Part shown: positions 1 to 7,556 of the stretch, piece by piece | Layout: every line of letters begins with the position of its first letter | Numbering within the stretch: position 1 is the first letter of the stretch | Assembly: GCA_023384575.1 (NCBI GenBank) | Contig: JAHDVP010000015.1 | Location: 1,177-65,176 of the forward strand | Direction: 5' to 3' | DNA length: 64,000 nucleotides | From: Acidobacteriota bacterium | Lineage (GTDB): Bacteria > Acidobacteriota > Vicinamibacteria > Vicinamibacterales > JAFNAJ01 | The notes under the pieces: generated by a model | What the model was told of the DNA's origin: nothing | Seen by the model: only the letters and a program-made list of their open reading frames with translations | Databases searched by the model: none | Translations under genes and position numbers: made by a program

Positions 1-1850
1 GCGCCCACGACGTGCTCCTGCAGCTCGAGTGGCTGGCCGGGCAGCCTGGCGGGGCGAGCCGGCCGCCCGCCGATCGACCTTCGCGCTTGCGTTCGCTGGT
101 GCCCTGGCTCGTTGCGGCCAGCTTTGGCGCAGCGCTCGCAGCCGTGCTCGCGGCGGGCTGGCCGCGCGGTGACACGGGGCCTCCAAAGGCGACGCAATTC
201 ACGATCGACGTGCCAGGGGAGAACGTCGACGACCGGATCGCCATCTCCCCGGACGGTCAACGGCTGGCCATCGTCGCGACGACCGGGGGACGACCCGCGC
301 TCTGGATTCGCCACCTGGACGCCGTGACGCCGCGACGCCTTGCCGGCACGGAAGGGGCGGACCACCCCTTCTGGTCGCCCGATGGACAGGCCGTCGCGTT
401 TTTCGCCGACGGACGGCTCAAGCGGGTCGACGTGGCGACCGGCACCGTGCTCACGCTGTGCGACGCGGGCCCGGGCGGCGGGGGCAGCTGGAGCCCCTCG
501 GGCGTCATCCTCTTCGCGCCCACGTACGAGTCGGCGCTGATGCGCGTGTCGGCCACGGGGGGCACACCGGTGCCGCAGACGACGCTCGATCGCACCGCCG
601 GAGAGGTGCTGCACGCCTGGCCGCACTTCCTGCCCGATGGGCGTCACTACCTGTACCTGACGTGGGGCGCGGGTGACACGCACGGCATTCACGTCGGCTC
701 GCTCGAGGGCACCGAGGCCAGACGCCTCGTGCCGGTGTCGACCGCCGCCGATCTCACCGCAGCCCAGTACGCGCCACCCGGGCACCTCGTCTACCTGCGG
801 GGCGACGCGCTCGTCGCGCATGCCTTCGACCTGCGGCGCCTGCAGTTCGACGGCGAGCCCGTGCGGATCGCGGAGGGCGTAGGCGTCTTCGGACCGGGCG
901 GCCTGCGGCTGGCCGCGTCCGGGTCGGGCACGCTCGTCCACGGTGGCGCGGTGAAGCCCACGCGGCGGCTCGAGTGGGCCGACCGGCAGGGCCGGCCCGG
1001 AGGGCCCCTGGTGATGCCGACCGCTTACCGGGAGTTGTTCCTGTCGCGCGACGGCTCGCGGCTGGCGGTCGTGCGGATCGGCGACCGCAGCGACGAGCTG
1101 CGGACCGTGTGGGTGATGGACGTGGCGCGGGGCACGGCCAGGCGGGTGACGCCCGAACCGCACGCCGAGTCGCCCGTGCTCTCGCCCGACAACCGCAAGG
1201 TCGCGTACTCCGCACCGGCCGACTCCCCCCCGAACGTCTACGTGCGAAACGCCGATGGCGACGACCTGCGGCGGCTCACGACCGCGCCGCTCCAGCAGTT
1301 CCCGACCGACTGGTCGCCGGACGGACGGTTCATCCTCATCGAGAGCCTCGACGAACGCGTGCGTGGGGACATCGAGGCGGTCGACGTCGAGCAGCCTGGA
1401 CGCGTGCGCCGCGTCGTGACCACGGCCGACGACGCCAGCGGTGGACGCTTCTCTCCCGACGGGCACTGGATCGCCTACGTCTCGAACGAGACGGGCCCCC
1501 ACGAAGTCCACATCGCCAGGTTTCCCGACGGGCGGGATCGGCTGCAGGTGTCGACGGGTGGCGTGCGGCCGGCGACCCGGCCGCACTGGCGCGCCGATGG
1601 ACGGGAGATCTACTTCCTGAGCGCCGACGGCGCGCTCACGGCCACGAGCGTCACCCTCGACCCGACGCCGGTCATCGGCGCCTCGACGGTGCTGTTCACG
1701 ACGACCGCCGTGTCGTTTGCGACGTCGGGCATGGCCGACCGGTTCGTGCTCGAGCTCCCGATCGCCGGCGAGGCTCCCCCGCCGCTCACGGTGGTGCTGA
1801 ACTGGTCGGCGCTGCTTCCGGACCGCGAAGAGGGACGCCGGCCTTTCTGA
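1..1850 (+). CDS. C-terminal part of a Ser/Thr protein kinase-type protein with TolB-like beta-propeller (5'-truncated)
   Basis: The reading frame is open to the left window edge, so the start lies outside. The first residues (about AHDVLLQLEWLAGQ) resemble the linker that follows the kinase domain in acidobacterial kinase-propeller proteins. A hydrophobic segment at about residues 30-50 is a single membrane pass. The rest is a run of PD40/TolB-like repeats with the core SPDG or PDG: AISPDGQRLAI, FWSPDGQAVAF, DWSPDGRFILI, RFSPDGHWIAYVS. The C-terminus ends in VVLNWSALL, a signature I associate with these proteins. Inferred role: transmembrane sensor kinase with an external propeller. The kinase domain itself is not visible. 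Without it the fragment could also be a free-standing TolB-like protein, but the linker and membrane pass favour the kinase. Confidence 0.8.
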   Translation, partial: AHDVLLQLEWLAGQPGGASRPPADRPSRLRSLVPWLVAASFGAALAAVLAAGWPRGDTGPPKATQFTIDVPGENVDDRIAISPDGQRLAIVATTGGRPALWIRHLDAVTPRRLAGTEGADHPFWSPDGQAVAFFADGRLKRVDVATGTVLTLCDAGPGGGGSWSPSGVILFAPTYESALMRVSATGGTPVPQTTLDRTAGEVLHAWPHFLPDGRHYLYLTWGAGDTHGIHVGSLEGTEARRLVPVSTAADLTAAQYAPPGHLVYLRGDALVAHAFDLRRLQFDGEPVRIAEGVGVFGPGGLRLAASGSGTLVHGGAVKPTRRLEWADRQGRPGGPLVMPTAYRELFLSRDGSRLAVVRIGDRSDELRTVWVMDVARGTARRVTPEPHAESPVLSPDNRKVAYSAPADSPPNVYVRNADGDDLRRLTTAPLQQFPTDWSPDGRFILIESLDERVRGDIEAVDVEQPGRVRRVVTTADDASGGRFSPDGHWIAYVSNETGPHEVHIARFPDGRDRLQVSTGGVRPATRPHWRADGREIYFLSADGALTATSVTLDPTPVIGASTVLFTTTAVSFATSGMADRFVLELPIAGEAPPPLTVVLNWSALLPDREEGRRPF

Positions 1851-1855
1851 ACGGT

Positions 1856-1880
1856 CGCGCAGGCCGCAAGAGCCTGCGCG
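1856..1880. terminator. hairpin between convergent genes
   Basis: A perfect 9-bp inverted repeat (CGCGCAGGC / GCCTGCGCG, 7-nt loop) lies just after the kinase stop and before the convergent hibernation-factor stop. No T-run follows on either strand, so termination is inferred from position and stem strength only. Confidence 0.45.
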
Positions 1881-1922
1881 TTCGAAGACCGGTCGCCGCC
1901 TGATTCGCTCGTCGCGCCAGCG

Positions 1923-2300
1923 CTAGCTCTCGGTGAAGCCTCCCCGCGAGAACCCGGTGCGTTCCACGGCGCGGCGCTCGGCAGCCTGCGTCCGCCGCGC
2001 CCGGCGCCGGCCAATCTCCCTGGTCACGGCACGCGCCGCCCGGTCGGCGGCGAAGTCGATGGCCTGATACAGGTCGGCATGCTGTTCGTCGATGGTCATC
2101 ACGTGGTCGGGAGGGATCGCGACCACGACCTGGCAGCGCTTGTCGACGCCGCCTTTCGGTCCGTTCTCGTCACTCAGTCGAACCGTCACCTGCGGGAGGC
2201 GCCGCCCGAACCGTCCGAGCGCCACCTGGAACCGGCGTTCGGCGTAGGTGCCGATCGCCTCGCTGAGGGTGAGATTCTGACCGCGAACGTCGATTCGCAT
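1923..2300 (-). CDS. hpf: ribosome hibernation promoting factor (HPF/RaiA family)
   Basis: 125 residues beginning MRIDVRGQNLTLSEAIGTY, matching the S30AE/RaiA fold: an N-terminal beta-strand with the NLTLSEAI motif, a central VRLSDENG loop and VVVAIPPDHVM, then a basic C-terminal tail rich in Arg. The family binds the small ribosomal subunit and inactivates ribosomes in stationary phase. The length fits a short HPF with a modest extension, not the long dimerising form. The start at 2300 is supported by AGGAGG seven bases upstream. The frame stays open further upstream; see the promoter entry at 2505 for a possible extended form. Transcription appears separate from the glycerophosphodiesterase gene that ends at 2618. 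Confidence 0.88.
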   Translation of the reverse strand: MRIDVRGQNLTLSEAIGTYAERRFQVALGRFGRRLPQVTVRLSDENGPKGGVDKRCQVVVAIPPDHVMTIDEQHADLYQAIDFAADRAARAVTREIGRRRARRTQAAERRAVERTGFSRGGFTES

Positions 2301-2504
2301 CGTGTCGCCTCCTGGTGAAGATGCGCGGAACCCGCGGCCAGCCGACGGGCGAGTCGAGCTCGACGCCGGCGACCGGTCGCCATGGGGATGGCAGGCGCTC
2401 AAGGGAGGACGGCGCTCCGGCAGGCAGATCCGGAGTCCGACGGCAGGGACCGCTGGGACCACACGCGCGGGGTTGACCACCGACGCGGGCACCATGGTGA
2501 TCCG

Positions 2505-2510
2505 ATTATA
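2505..2510 (-). promoter_or_regulatory. -10 element (TATAAT) for hpf
   Basis: On the minus strand a perfect TATAAT lies between the upstream gene's stop and hpf. No TTGACA-like -35 is evident. It gives either a leader of about 200 nt, or a leaderless mRNA starting at the in-frame ATG at 2495, nine bases downstream. Confidence 0.5.
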
Positions 2511-2617
2511 CCCCTCCCCCATCGCCCCGGCATGCGGGGTACCCGAGGTATCGGTCCGAGCCCGGGCGTCCGACAGGCGGCGCGCGCACCCCGCGCGCCT
2601 CGACCGCGAGGCCGCCC

Positions 2618-3547
2618 CTACTTCGGATCGATCCGCGCCCTGGGGAACTGGTCGGGGTTGTCCGTGAACACCTCGTCGACGCCGAGCGTGTAGAGGTAGT
2701 GCGACATCTCCGCGGCCACGGACGGAAACGTCCCGGTGTCGCTCGACCGGAACGTCCACAGGGTGACCGTCAGGCCGAGGTCGTGCGCCTGCTTCACGAG
2801 CTCGGGGCGGGCGAGGACGATGGCCTTGTGTGGCGCGACGCCGGTCACGAAGCCCTTCATCTCGCGCAAGCCGTCGGGCGTCAGCCAGCGTTCGATCATG
2901 GCCGGCGCGCTGATCAGGAAGGCGCGGGGCACCTCCGGGACGAGCCTCGCCAGGTTGCGCAGGCTCTGTTCCTCGAACGACTGCAGGACGACCGGCGTGG
3001 TCGTGTCGCCGACGAGGCCGTGCTTCCGCAGCGACGTGGCGACGAGGCCCTCCATGTCGACCCCCAGGCCGCGGTACACCTCCGGGTGCTTGAGCTCGGG
3101 ATAGAGCCCGGCCTTGCCTCGAACGAGCGCGACCATCTCGTCGAACGTCGGCACGCGCGCCCCGGCGAACTTCGGGTCGAACCAGGCGCCGGCGTCGAGC
3201 TGCTTCACCTCCTCGAGGGTGAAATCGAAGACGAACCAGTGCCGGCCCTTCATCCCGAAGGCGTCGTCCCGGTAGCGGTCGGGAAAACGCTCCTCGACGT
3301 CGGTCGTGCGCTCCAGGGTGATGTCGTGCAGGCAGACGAGCACGCCGTCCTTCGTGACGACGAGGTCGGGCTCGACGAAGTCGGCCCCCTGCTCGATGGC
3401 GAGGGTGTACGCGGCCAGCGTGTGCTCAGGGACGTAGGCCGACGCGCCACGGTGAGCGATGTTGATCTTCCGGACATCGGCCTGCGCCGTGACGAGGGCC
3501 GTGAAGGTGAGGACGAGGAAAGGCCACGCGAGGGTCGGTGTGCGCAC
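2618..3547 (-). CDS. glpQ: secreted glycerophosphodiester phosphodiesterase
   Basis: 309 residues. Residues 1-23 form a signal peptide ending ALVTAQA, so the enzyme should be exported. The GDPD catalytic motifs are visible: HRGASAYVPEHTL, then VEPDLVVTKDG with the metal-binding E and D, then LHDITLERTT. The motifs KGRHWFVFDFTLEEV and YPELKHP are typical of the GlpQ subgroup. It hydrolyses glycerophosphodiesters to glycerol-3-phosphate and an alcohol, using a divalent cation. The start is GTG at 3547 with GGGAG about eight bases upstream. No transporter or glycerol kinase is adjacent, so it looks like a stand-alone phospholipid scavenging enzyme. Confidence 0.9.
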   Translation of the reverse strand: MRTPTLAWPFLVLTFTALVTAQADVRKINIAHRGASAYVPEHTLAAYTLAIEQGADFVEPDLVVTKDGVLVCLHDITLERTTDVEERFPDRYRDDAFGMKGRHWFVFDFTLEEVKQLDAGAWFDPKFAGARVPTFDEMVALVRGKAGLYPELKHPEVYRGLGVDMEGLVATSLRKHGLVGDTTTPVVLQSFEEQSLRNLARLVPEVPRAFLISAPAMIERWLTPDGLREMKGFVTGVAPHKAIVLARPELVKQAHDLGLTVTLWTFRSSDTGTFPSVAAEMSHYLYTLGVDEVFTDNPDQFPRARIDPK

Positions 3548-4002
3548 TGGTGAACTCCCAGCCTACAGAGATACCACGAAGCGCCGCGGCCAGCCTCTGC
3601 CCCGGGGGCCGAGGTCGCTCTGGACCGTGCGCCGAAGGTGTGCAGCACACCGCCCGACGCGGTCGAACTGCCCCGGGGTGAGTGGCCGCCAACCGGGTCG
3701 TATGATGTCGGTTCAACGACACATCCACCTCGGCTCGCCCCAGGCGGCTTCCAGGCACGCGTCAATGACTATCGTTTATTTTCTGCATTTATCGTGCGTC
3801 TGCCTCATACGACGACCTGGCCAAATTCAGCTGGCACCAAACGTGCTTTCCCTGTCGGTGAGACGACGGTGTGTGGGGTCACGTCCCAGGGACACCCGCG
3901 ATGCCGGGTGGATGGGTTGGGCGATGTGGCGACATCGCGCGTGGCCGGCGGGGACACGGGGTCCGCACCGCGTCGCGGCCGTTCCACGACAGGGGGAGTG
4001 CG
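3548..4002. other. 455-bp intergenic region between divergent genes
   Basis: No convincing protein-coding frame. It includes an AT-richer patch (about 3765-3800, TTTATTTTCTGCATTTATC) that stands out from the GC-rich background, a sigma-54-type promoter at 3832-3847, and a perfect hairpin GCGATGT-GGCG-ACATCGC at 3921-3938 that would lie in the leader of the rightward transcript. Confidence 0.6.
3832..3847 (+). promoter_or_regulatory. sigma-54-type (-24/-12) promoter
   Basis: TGGCACCAAACGTGCT matches the RpoN consensus TGGCACG-N4-TTGCW at nearly every position. The invariant GG and GC dinucleotides are separated by exactly 10 bp. It points right, toward the 76-aa ORF at 4003 and the UDP-glucose dehydrogenase at 4291. 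The AT-rich stretch 30-60 bp upstream could serve DNA bending or enhancer-protein access. Predicted start of transcription is about 3858, giving a leader of about 145 nt with the 3921-3938 hairpin. Confidence 0.6.
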
Positions 4003-4233
4003 GTGAGGCATCGGGTCATGACCGGCGGACACGCGGCGCCACCAGCGTCGTCGTCGCTCGAGTGGTCGCTGCTCGCGGCAGCGGTCGTGCGACAGGCGAT
4101 GCTCGATGCCTCATCGCCGACCCTGCCCCGCGATGAGCGCCAGCGGGCGCGGCGATTCCTGGAGGGCGATTCGATGTACCGGTTCTGGTCGGAGGTGGCC
4201 ACCCTCGGCCTCCGCGACCTCGGCACGCACTGA
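4003..4233 (+). CDS. small hypothetical protein (76 aa)
   Basis: The GTG start is chosen because AGGGGGAG precedes it by four bases. The product (VRHRVMTGGHAAPPASSSL...) has a hydrophobic helix near residues 23-38, then the pattern RARRFLEGDSMYRFWSEVA and LGLRDLGTH. That C-terminal pattern resembles small proteins in which an aromatic-rich FWSEV helix is followed by a short arginine-containing helix; I cannot name the family. It sits between a sigma-54-type promoter and ugd and may be co-transcribed with ugd. Third-position GC bias fits coding, but a non-coding explanation cannot be excluded. Confidence 0.5.
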   Translation: MRHRVMTGGHAAPPASSSLEWSLLAAAVVRQAMLDASSPTLPRDERQRARRFLEGDSMYRFWSEVATLGLRDLGTH

Positions 4234-4290
4234 ATCCCGACCGGGCCGCTGTGGTACCCTTGGGGGCTGACCTACGCCCCCGGGACCGAC

Positions 4291-5667
4291 ATGAGCGACT
4301 CCACCCACATCCTCTGCATTGGCGCCGGCTACGTCGGCGGCCCCACGATGGCCGTGATCGCGGCGCGCTGCCCGCACGTCAGGGTCACCGTCGTCGACAT
4401 CAACGCGGCGCGGATCGCGGCGTGGAACAGCGACGATCTGCCCATCTACGAGCCGGGGCTGCTCGAGGTCGTCAAGGCCGCACGGGGCCGCAATCTGTTC
4501 TTCTCCACGGACATTCCCGGCGGCATCCGCGATGCGGACGTCATCTTCGTGTCGGTGAACACGCCGACGAAGACCTTCGGCGAGGGTGCCGGCCGCGCGG
4601 CCGACCTGCAGTACTGGGAGAAGACGGCCCGCCAGATCCTCGCGCACGCGACGCGCGACAAGATCGTGGTCGAGAAGTCGACCCTCCCGGTGCGGACCGC
4701 CCAGGCGATGGAGCGCATCCTCAACAGCAACGGCAAGGGTCTGCGGTTCGACGTGCTGTCGAACCCCGAGTTCCTCGCCGAGGGCACGGCGATCAAGGAT
4801 CTCGAGACGCCTGATCGGGTCCTCATCGGCTCGCACGAGACGCCGGAGGGGCGCCGGGCGCGAAAGGTCGTGGCTGACATCTACGCGACGTGGGTGCCGC
4901 GGGAGCGGATCATCGAGTCGAACCTGTGGAGCGCCGAGCTGTCGAAGCTGACGGCCAACGCCTTCCTGGCGCAGCGGATCTCGTCGATCAACAGCATCTC
5001 GGCGCTCTGCGAGGTCACCGAGGCCGACATCGACGAAGTGGCGTACGCCATCGGCACCGACGAGCGCATCGGCCCGCGGTTCCTCAAGGCCAGCGTGGGC
5101 TTCGGCGGCTCGTGCTTCCGCAAGGACATCCTCAACCTGGTCTACATCTGCCGGAGTTACGGGCTCAACGCGGTCGCCGACTACTGGGAGTCGGTCGTGA
5201 CGATCAACGAGTGGCAGCAGGTCCGGTTCGTCCGCACGATGCTGGCCAACATGTTCAACACGGTGGCCGGCAAGCGCATCGCGCTCTTCGGCTTCGCGTT
5301 CAAGGCCGATACGGGCGACACGCGCGAGTCGGCGGCCATCGGCGTGACGCGGCAGCTCGTGGGCGAACGCGCCAACGTGGTCATCACCGACCCGAAGGCG
5401 CTCGACAACGCGCGCGAGGATCTGGCCGACCTCGACGGCCGGATCACCTACGAGATCGACCCGTACGAGGCGGCAGGCGGCGCTCACGCGATCGCGGTGA
5501 TGACGGAGTGGCGGCTGTATCGCGAGCTCGACTACCAGCGCATCTTCCAGTCGATGGAGCAGCCGGCCTTCCTCTTCGATGGCCGCAACATCCTCGACCA
5601 TCGGCGGCTGTTCGAGATCGGGTTCAACGTCTTCGCGATCGGCAAGTCGCCGCTCAAGCACTTCTGA
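4291..5667 (+). CDS. ugd: UDP-glucose 6-dehydrogenase (eukaryote-like subgroup)
   Basis: 458 residues. The N-terminal Rossmann motif GAGYVGGPT binds NAD; VEKSTLPV and NPEFLAEGTAI are the central conserved blocks; the catalytic cysteine is Cys275 in GFGGSCFRKD. It oxidises UDP-glucose to UDP-glucuronate for polysaccharide synthesis. The N-terminal VNTPTKT and AADLQYWE motifs resemble the animal/plant UGDH branch more than the short bacterial Ugd. The start ATG lies just after a GGGGGC/GCCCCC hairpin (4262-4281) that could mask ribosome access. It is probably transcribed with the small ORF upstream from the sigma-54-type promoter, though a weak local promoter cannot be excluded. Confidence 0.93.
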   Translation: MSDSTHILCIGAGYVGGPTMAVIAARCPHVRVTVVDINAARIAAWNSDDLPIYEPGLLEVVKAARGRNLFFSTDIPGGIRDADVIFVSVNTPTKTFGEGAGRAADLQYWEKTARQILAHATRDKIVVEKSTLPVRTAQAMERILNSNGKGLRFDVLSNPEFLAEGTAIKDLETPDRVLIGSHETPEGRRARKVVADIYATWVPRERIIESNLWSAELSKLTANAFLAQRISSINSISALCEVTEADIDEVAYAIGTDERIGPRFLKASVGFGGSCFRKDILNLVYICRSYGLNAVADYWESVVTINEWQQVRFVRTMLANMFNTVAGKRIALFGFAFKADTGDTRESAAIGVTRQLVGERANVVITDPKALDNAREDLADLDGRITYEIDPYEAAGGAHAIAVMTEWRLYRELDYQRIFQSMEQPAFLFDGRNILDHRRLFEIGFNVFAIGKSPLKHF

Positions 5668-5668
5668 G

Positions 5669-5696
5669 TCCGCCGGCCTCGAAAGGGGCCGGCGGA
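5669..5696 (+). terminator. hairpin after ugd
   Basis: TCCGCCGGCC and GGCCGGCGGA form a perfect 10-bp stem with an 8-nt loop directly after the ugd stop. There is no T-run; the next promoter follows at once. It is terminator-like by position, with efficiency unknown. Confidence 0.5.
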
Positions 5697-5701
5697 GCGG
5701 C

Positions 5702-5707
5702 TATGAT
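5702..5707 (+). promoter_or_regulatory. -10 element (TATGAT) of the DUF697-like gene
   Basis: TATGAT lies within the palindrome GCTATGATAGC (5700-5710), 20 bases before the ATG at 5728. A short CGGGA/TCCCG stem overlaps the start region. No Shine-Dalgarno sequence is evident. Confidence 0.4.
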
Positions 5708-5727
5708 AGCGGGACGGACCCATCCCG

Positions 5728-6807
5728 ATGGCGCAGTCGCTCAAGCTCTCGAACGTGTGGCGGATCATCCGCGAGGTCGACCTCGAGGCGATCAGGCGGG
5801 AGATCCACGCGCGGTTCTCGCTGCTCGTGGTCGACGAACACGAAGGCGACGCCGAGCGGATCCGGGCGCTGCTCAGTCCCGGAGGCGAACGCCTGCCGCA
5901 TCCGTGGATCGTGACGGGCCGCGCGAACGCGACCTTGCCCGATCTTCCCGTCCCCCCCGTGGCCGCCGTCCTGGTCGCGCGCGGGTCCAGACTGGGCGCG
6001 GGCAGTGAAGCCGCCCGGGCGAGCCTGAACCGGCTCGGTGTTCCGGTCATCACGGTCCTCGTGGTCGATGCCCCGCCGGGAGCGGTGCCCGCCGATCTCG
6101 GAGAGGTCGCGCGCCTCGCCATCCCGGCCATCGACTCGGCGTCGGGGCGTGCGCTCGCGGGGGCGTTGTACTCGACCACCGCCAGGGCCCAGCGGTACGC
6201 GCTCGGGCTCCAGTTCCCACCGCTGCGCGATCAGGTGCTCGAGGGTCTCATCGAGGAGACCGCGCGGGCCAACGCCGGCTACGCGTTCACCACGGGACTC
6301 GCCGAGGTCGTTCCGGTACTGACGGCGCCGATGAACCTCGGCGACATGGTCATCCTCACCAAGAACCAGCTCCTCATGGGCTACCGCATCGTCCTCATCG
6401 CGGGGCGCGACGGCGATCCGCGGTCGATGATCGGCGAGATCCTGGGCGTGCTCGGCGGAGGCCTGCTCTTTCGCCAGGCGGCACGGCAGCTCGTGGGCCT
6501 GATCCCGGTGTGGGGTGTGCTCCCGAAGGTGGCCATCGCGTACGGCGGCACCTGGGCCATCGGGCGCGCCCTGGCCGCCTGGGCCACCGAGGGTCGGGCG
6601 GTGACGGCGCAGGCGGTCCGCCTGCTGTCGACCGAAGGGCTGGCGCGCGGGCGGCGCGTGGCCGAGAGCATGGTGGCGCGCGCGCGCGGCACCGGCGAGC
6701 GCACGTCCTCCCGGTGGGCGCGCCTCAGCCGCCAGCTGGCCGGCCGGCGTCGATGGCGCCAGGCGCCGGCGACGACTCCGCCCGGGGTCGATCCCCCCGA
6801 AAGGTAG
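5728..6807 (+). CDS. DUF697-like membrane-associated protein
   Basis: 359 residues. The N-terminal 100 residues contain hydrophobic beta-strand patterns (FSLLVVDEHEGD, AAVLVARGS, VPVITVLVVDAP) resembling the remains of a nucleotide-binding or response fold without a clear P-loop. The C-terminal half holds a helical hydrophobic region with GEILGVLGGGLLFRQAARQL and LIPVWGVLPKVAIAYGGTWAIGRA. The latter matches the DUF697 pattern found at the end of YcjF-like and GTPase-linked membrane proteins. The extreme C-terminus is Arg-rich and disordered. Function unknown. It is convergent with the LytTR regulator downstream and apparently monocistronic from the -10 at 5702. Confidence 0.6.
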   Translation: MAQSLKLSNVWRIIREVDLEAIRREIHARFSLLVVDEHEGDAERIRALLSPGGERLPHPWIVTGRANATLPDLPVPPVAAVLVARGSRLGAGSEAARASLNRLGVPVITVLVVDAPPGAVPADLGEVARLAIPAIDSASGRALAGALYSTTARAQRYALGLQFPPLRDQVLEGLIEETARANAGYAFTTGLAEVVPVLTAPMNLGDMVILTKNQLLMGYRIVLIAGRDGDPRSMIGEILGVLGGGLLFRQAARQLVGLIPVWGVLPKVAIAYGGTWAIGRALAAWATEGRAVTAQAVRLLSTEGLARGRRVAESMVARARGTGERTSSRWARLSRQLAGRRRWRQAPATTPPGVDPPER

Positions 6808-6822
6808 CACCCCGGCGCGGGC

Positions 6823-7554
6823 TCACGCTCCCGCCAGACGCTCGAGGAGACCGGCGACCCGACGGCGGCTGACGGGCAGGCGCGTTCCGTCCGACAGGAC
6901 CGCTTCGGCTGGTCCGCCTTCCTGCGGCACGACCTCGGCGACGGCGTCGAGGTTGACGATGGCGTTGCGCGACACCCGGTAGAACCTGGCGGGATCGACG
7001 CGCGCCTCGAGGTCTGACAGGCTCGGTTCCATCCAGTAGTGCCCGGCCCGCACGTGCACGCGGGTCAAGCCGCCATCGAGAGCGAAATACAACACGTCCT
7101 GTTGCGGCACCACGTGGAACCGCTGGCCGCGGCGACCGAGGAACCGGGTCGGGTACTCGCGTGCGATGGCCGACAGGCGGGTCAGCGCCGCCGAGGTCGC
7201 ACCGGCGTCCGCGACGCGCACGCGCGCGATGGCCTGTTCGAGCCGGGCCCGGCTCACCGGTTTCAGCACGTAGTCGACGGCGTTCAGCTCGAAGGCGTCG
7301 ACAGCGTGCCGATCGAACGCGGTGCAGAAGACCAGCGGAGGCCGTGGCTCGGGCAGGGACGCGGCGACGTCGAGCCCGCTGCAGCCTGGCATCTGGATGT
7401 CGAGCAGCACCACGTCCGGTGCGGCGGCGGCGATTCGCTCGATCGCCTGCGGACCGTCCTCGGCCTCGCCGACCACCTCCACGCCGAGCTCGCCGAGAAG
7501 CTGCCGGAGCCTGAGTCTCGCCGGCTGCTCGTCGTCGACGATGAGCGCGCGCAT
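6823..7554 (-). CDS. LytTR-family response regulator
   Basis: 243 residues. The receiver domain at 1-120 has the acidic pair DD (8-9), phospho-acceptor Asp52 in LLDIQMPGCSG and the conserved Lys in VDYVLKPVS. The C-terminal LytTR DNA-binding domain runs from about 140 to 240 (VLYFALDGGLTRVHVRAGHY, FYRVSRNAIVNLDAV). It would be phosphorylated by the kinase encoded immediately upstream; only two bases separate the kinase stop from this start, so they are co-translated. The start is chosen at MRALIVDDEQP because that is the canonical beginning of the receiver. Targets are not evident. Confidence 0.93.
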   Translation of the reverse strand: MRALIVDDEQPARLRLRQLLGELGVEVVGEAEDGPQAIERIAAAAPDVVLLDIQMPGCSGLDVAASLPEPRPPLVFCTAFDRHAVDAFELNAVDYVLKPVSRARLEQAIARVRVADAGATSAALTRLSAIAREYPTRFLGRRGQRFHVVPQQDVLYFALDGGLTRVHVRAGHYWMEPSLSDLEARVDPARFYRVSRNAIVNLDAVAEVVPQEGGPAEAVLSDGTRLPVSRRRVAGLLERLAGA

Positions 7555-7556
7555 GA

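Noticed and set aside
3871-4002. 44-codon N-terminal extension of the 76-aa ORF
   Set aside because: It begins close to the predicted transcription start with no ribosome site and has a composition unlike the rest; the GTG at 4003 has AGGGGGAG.
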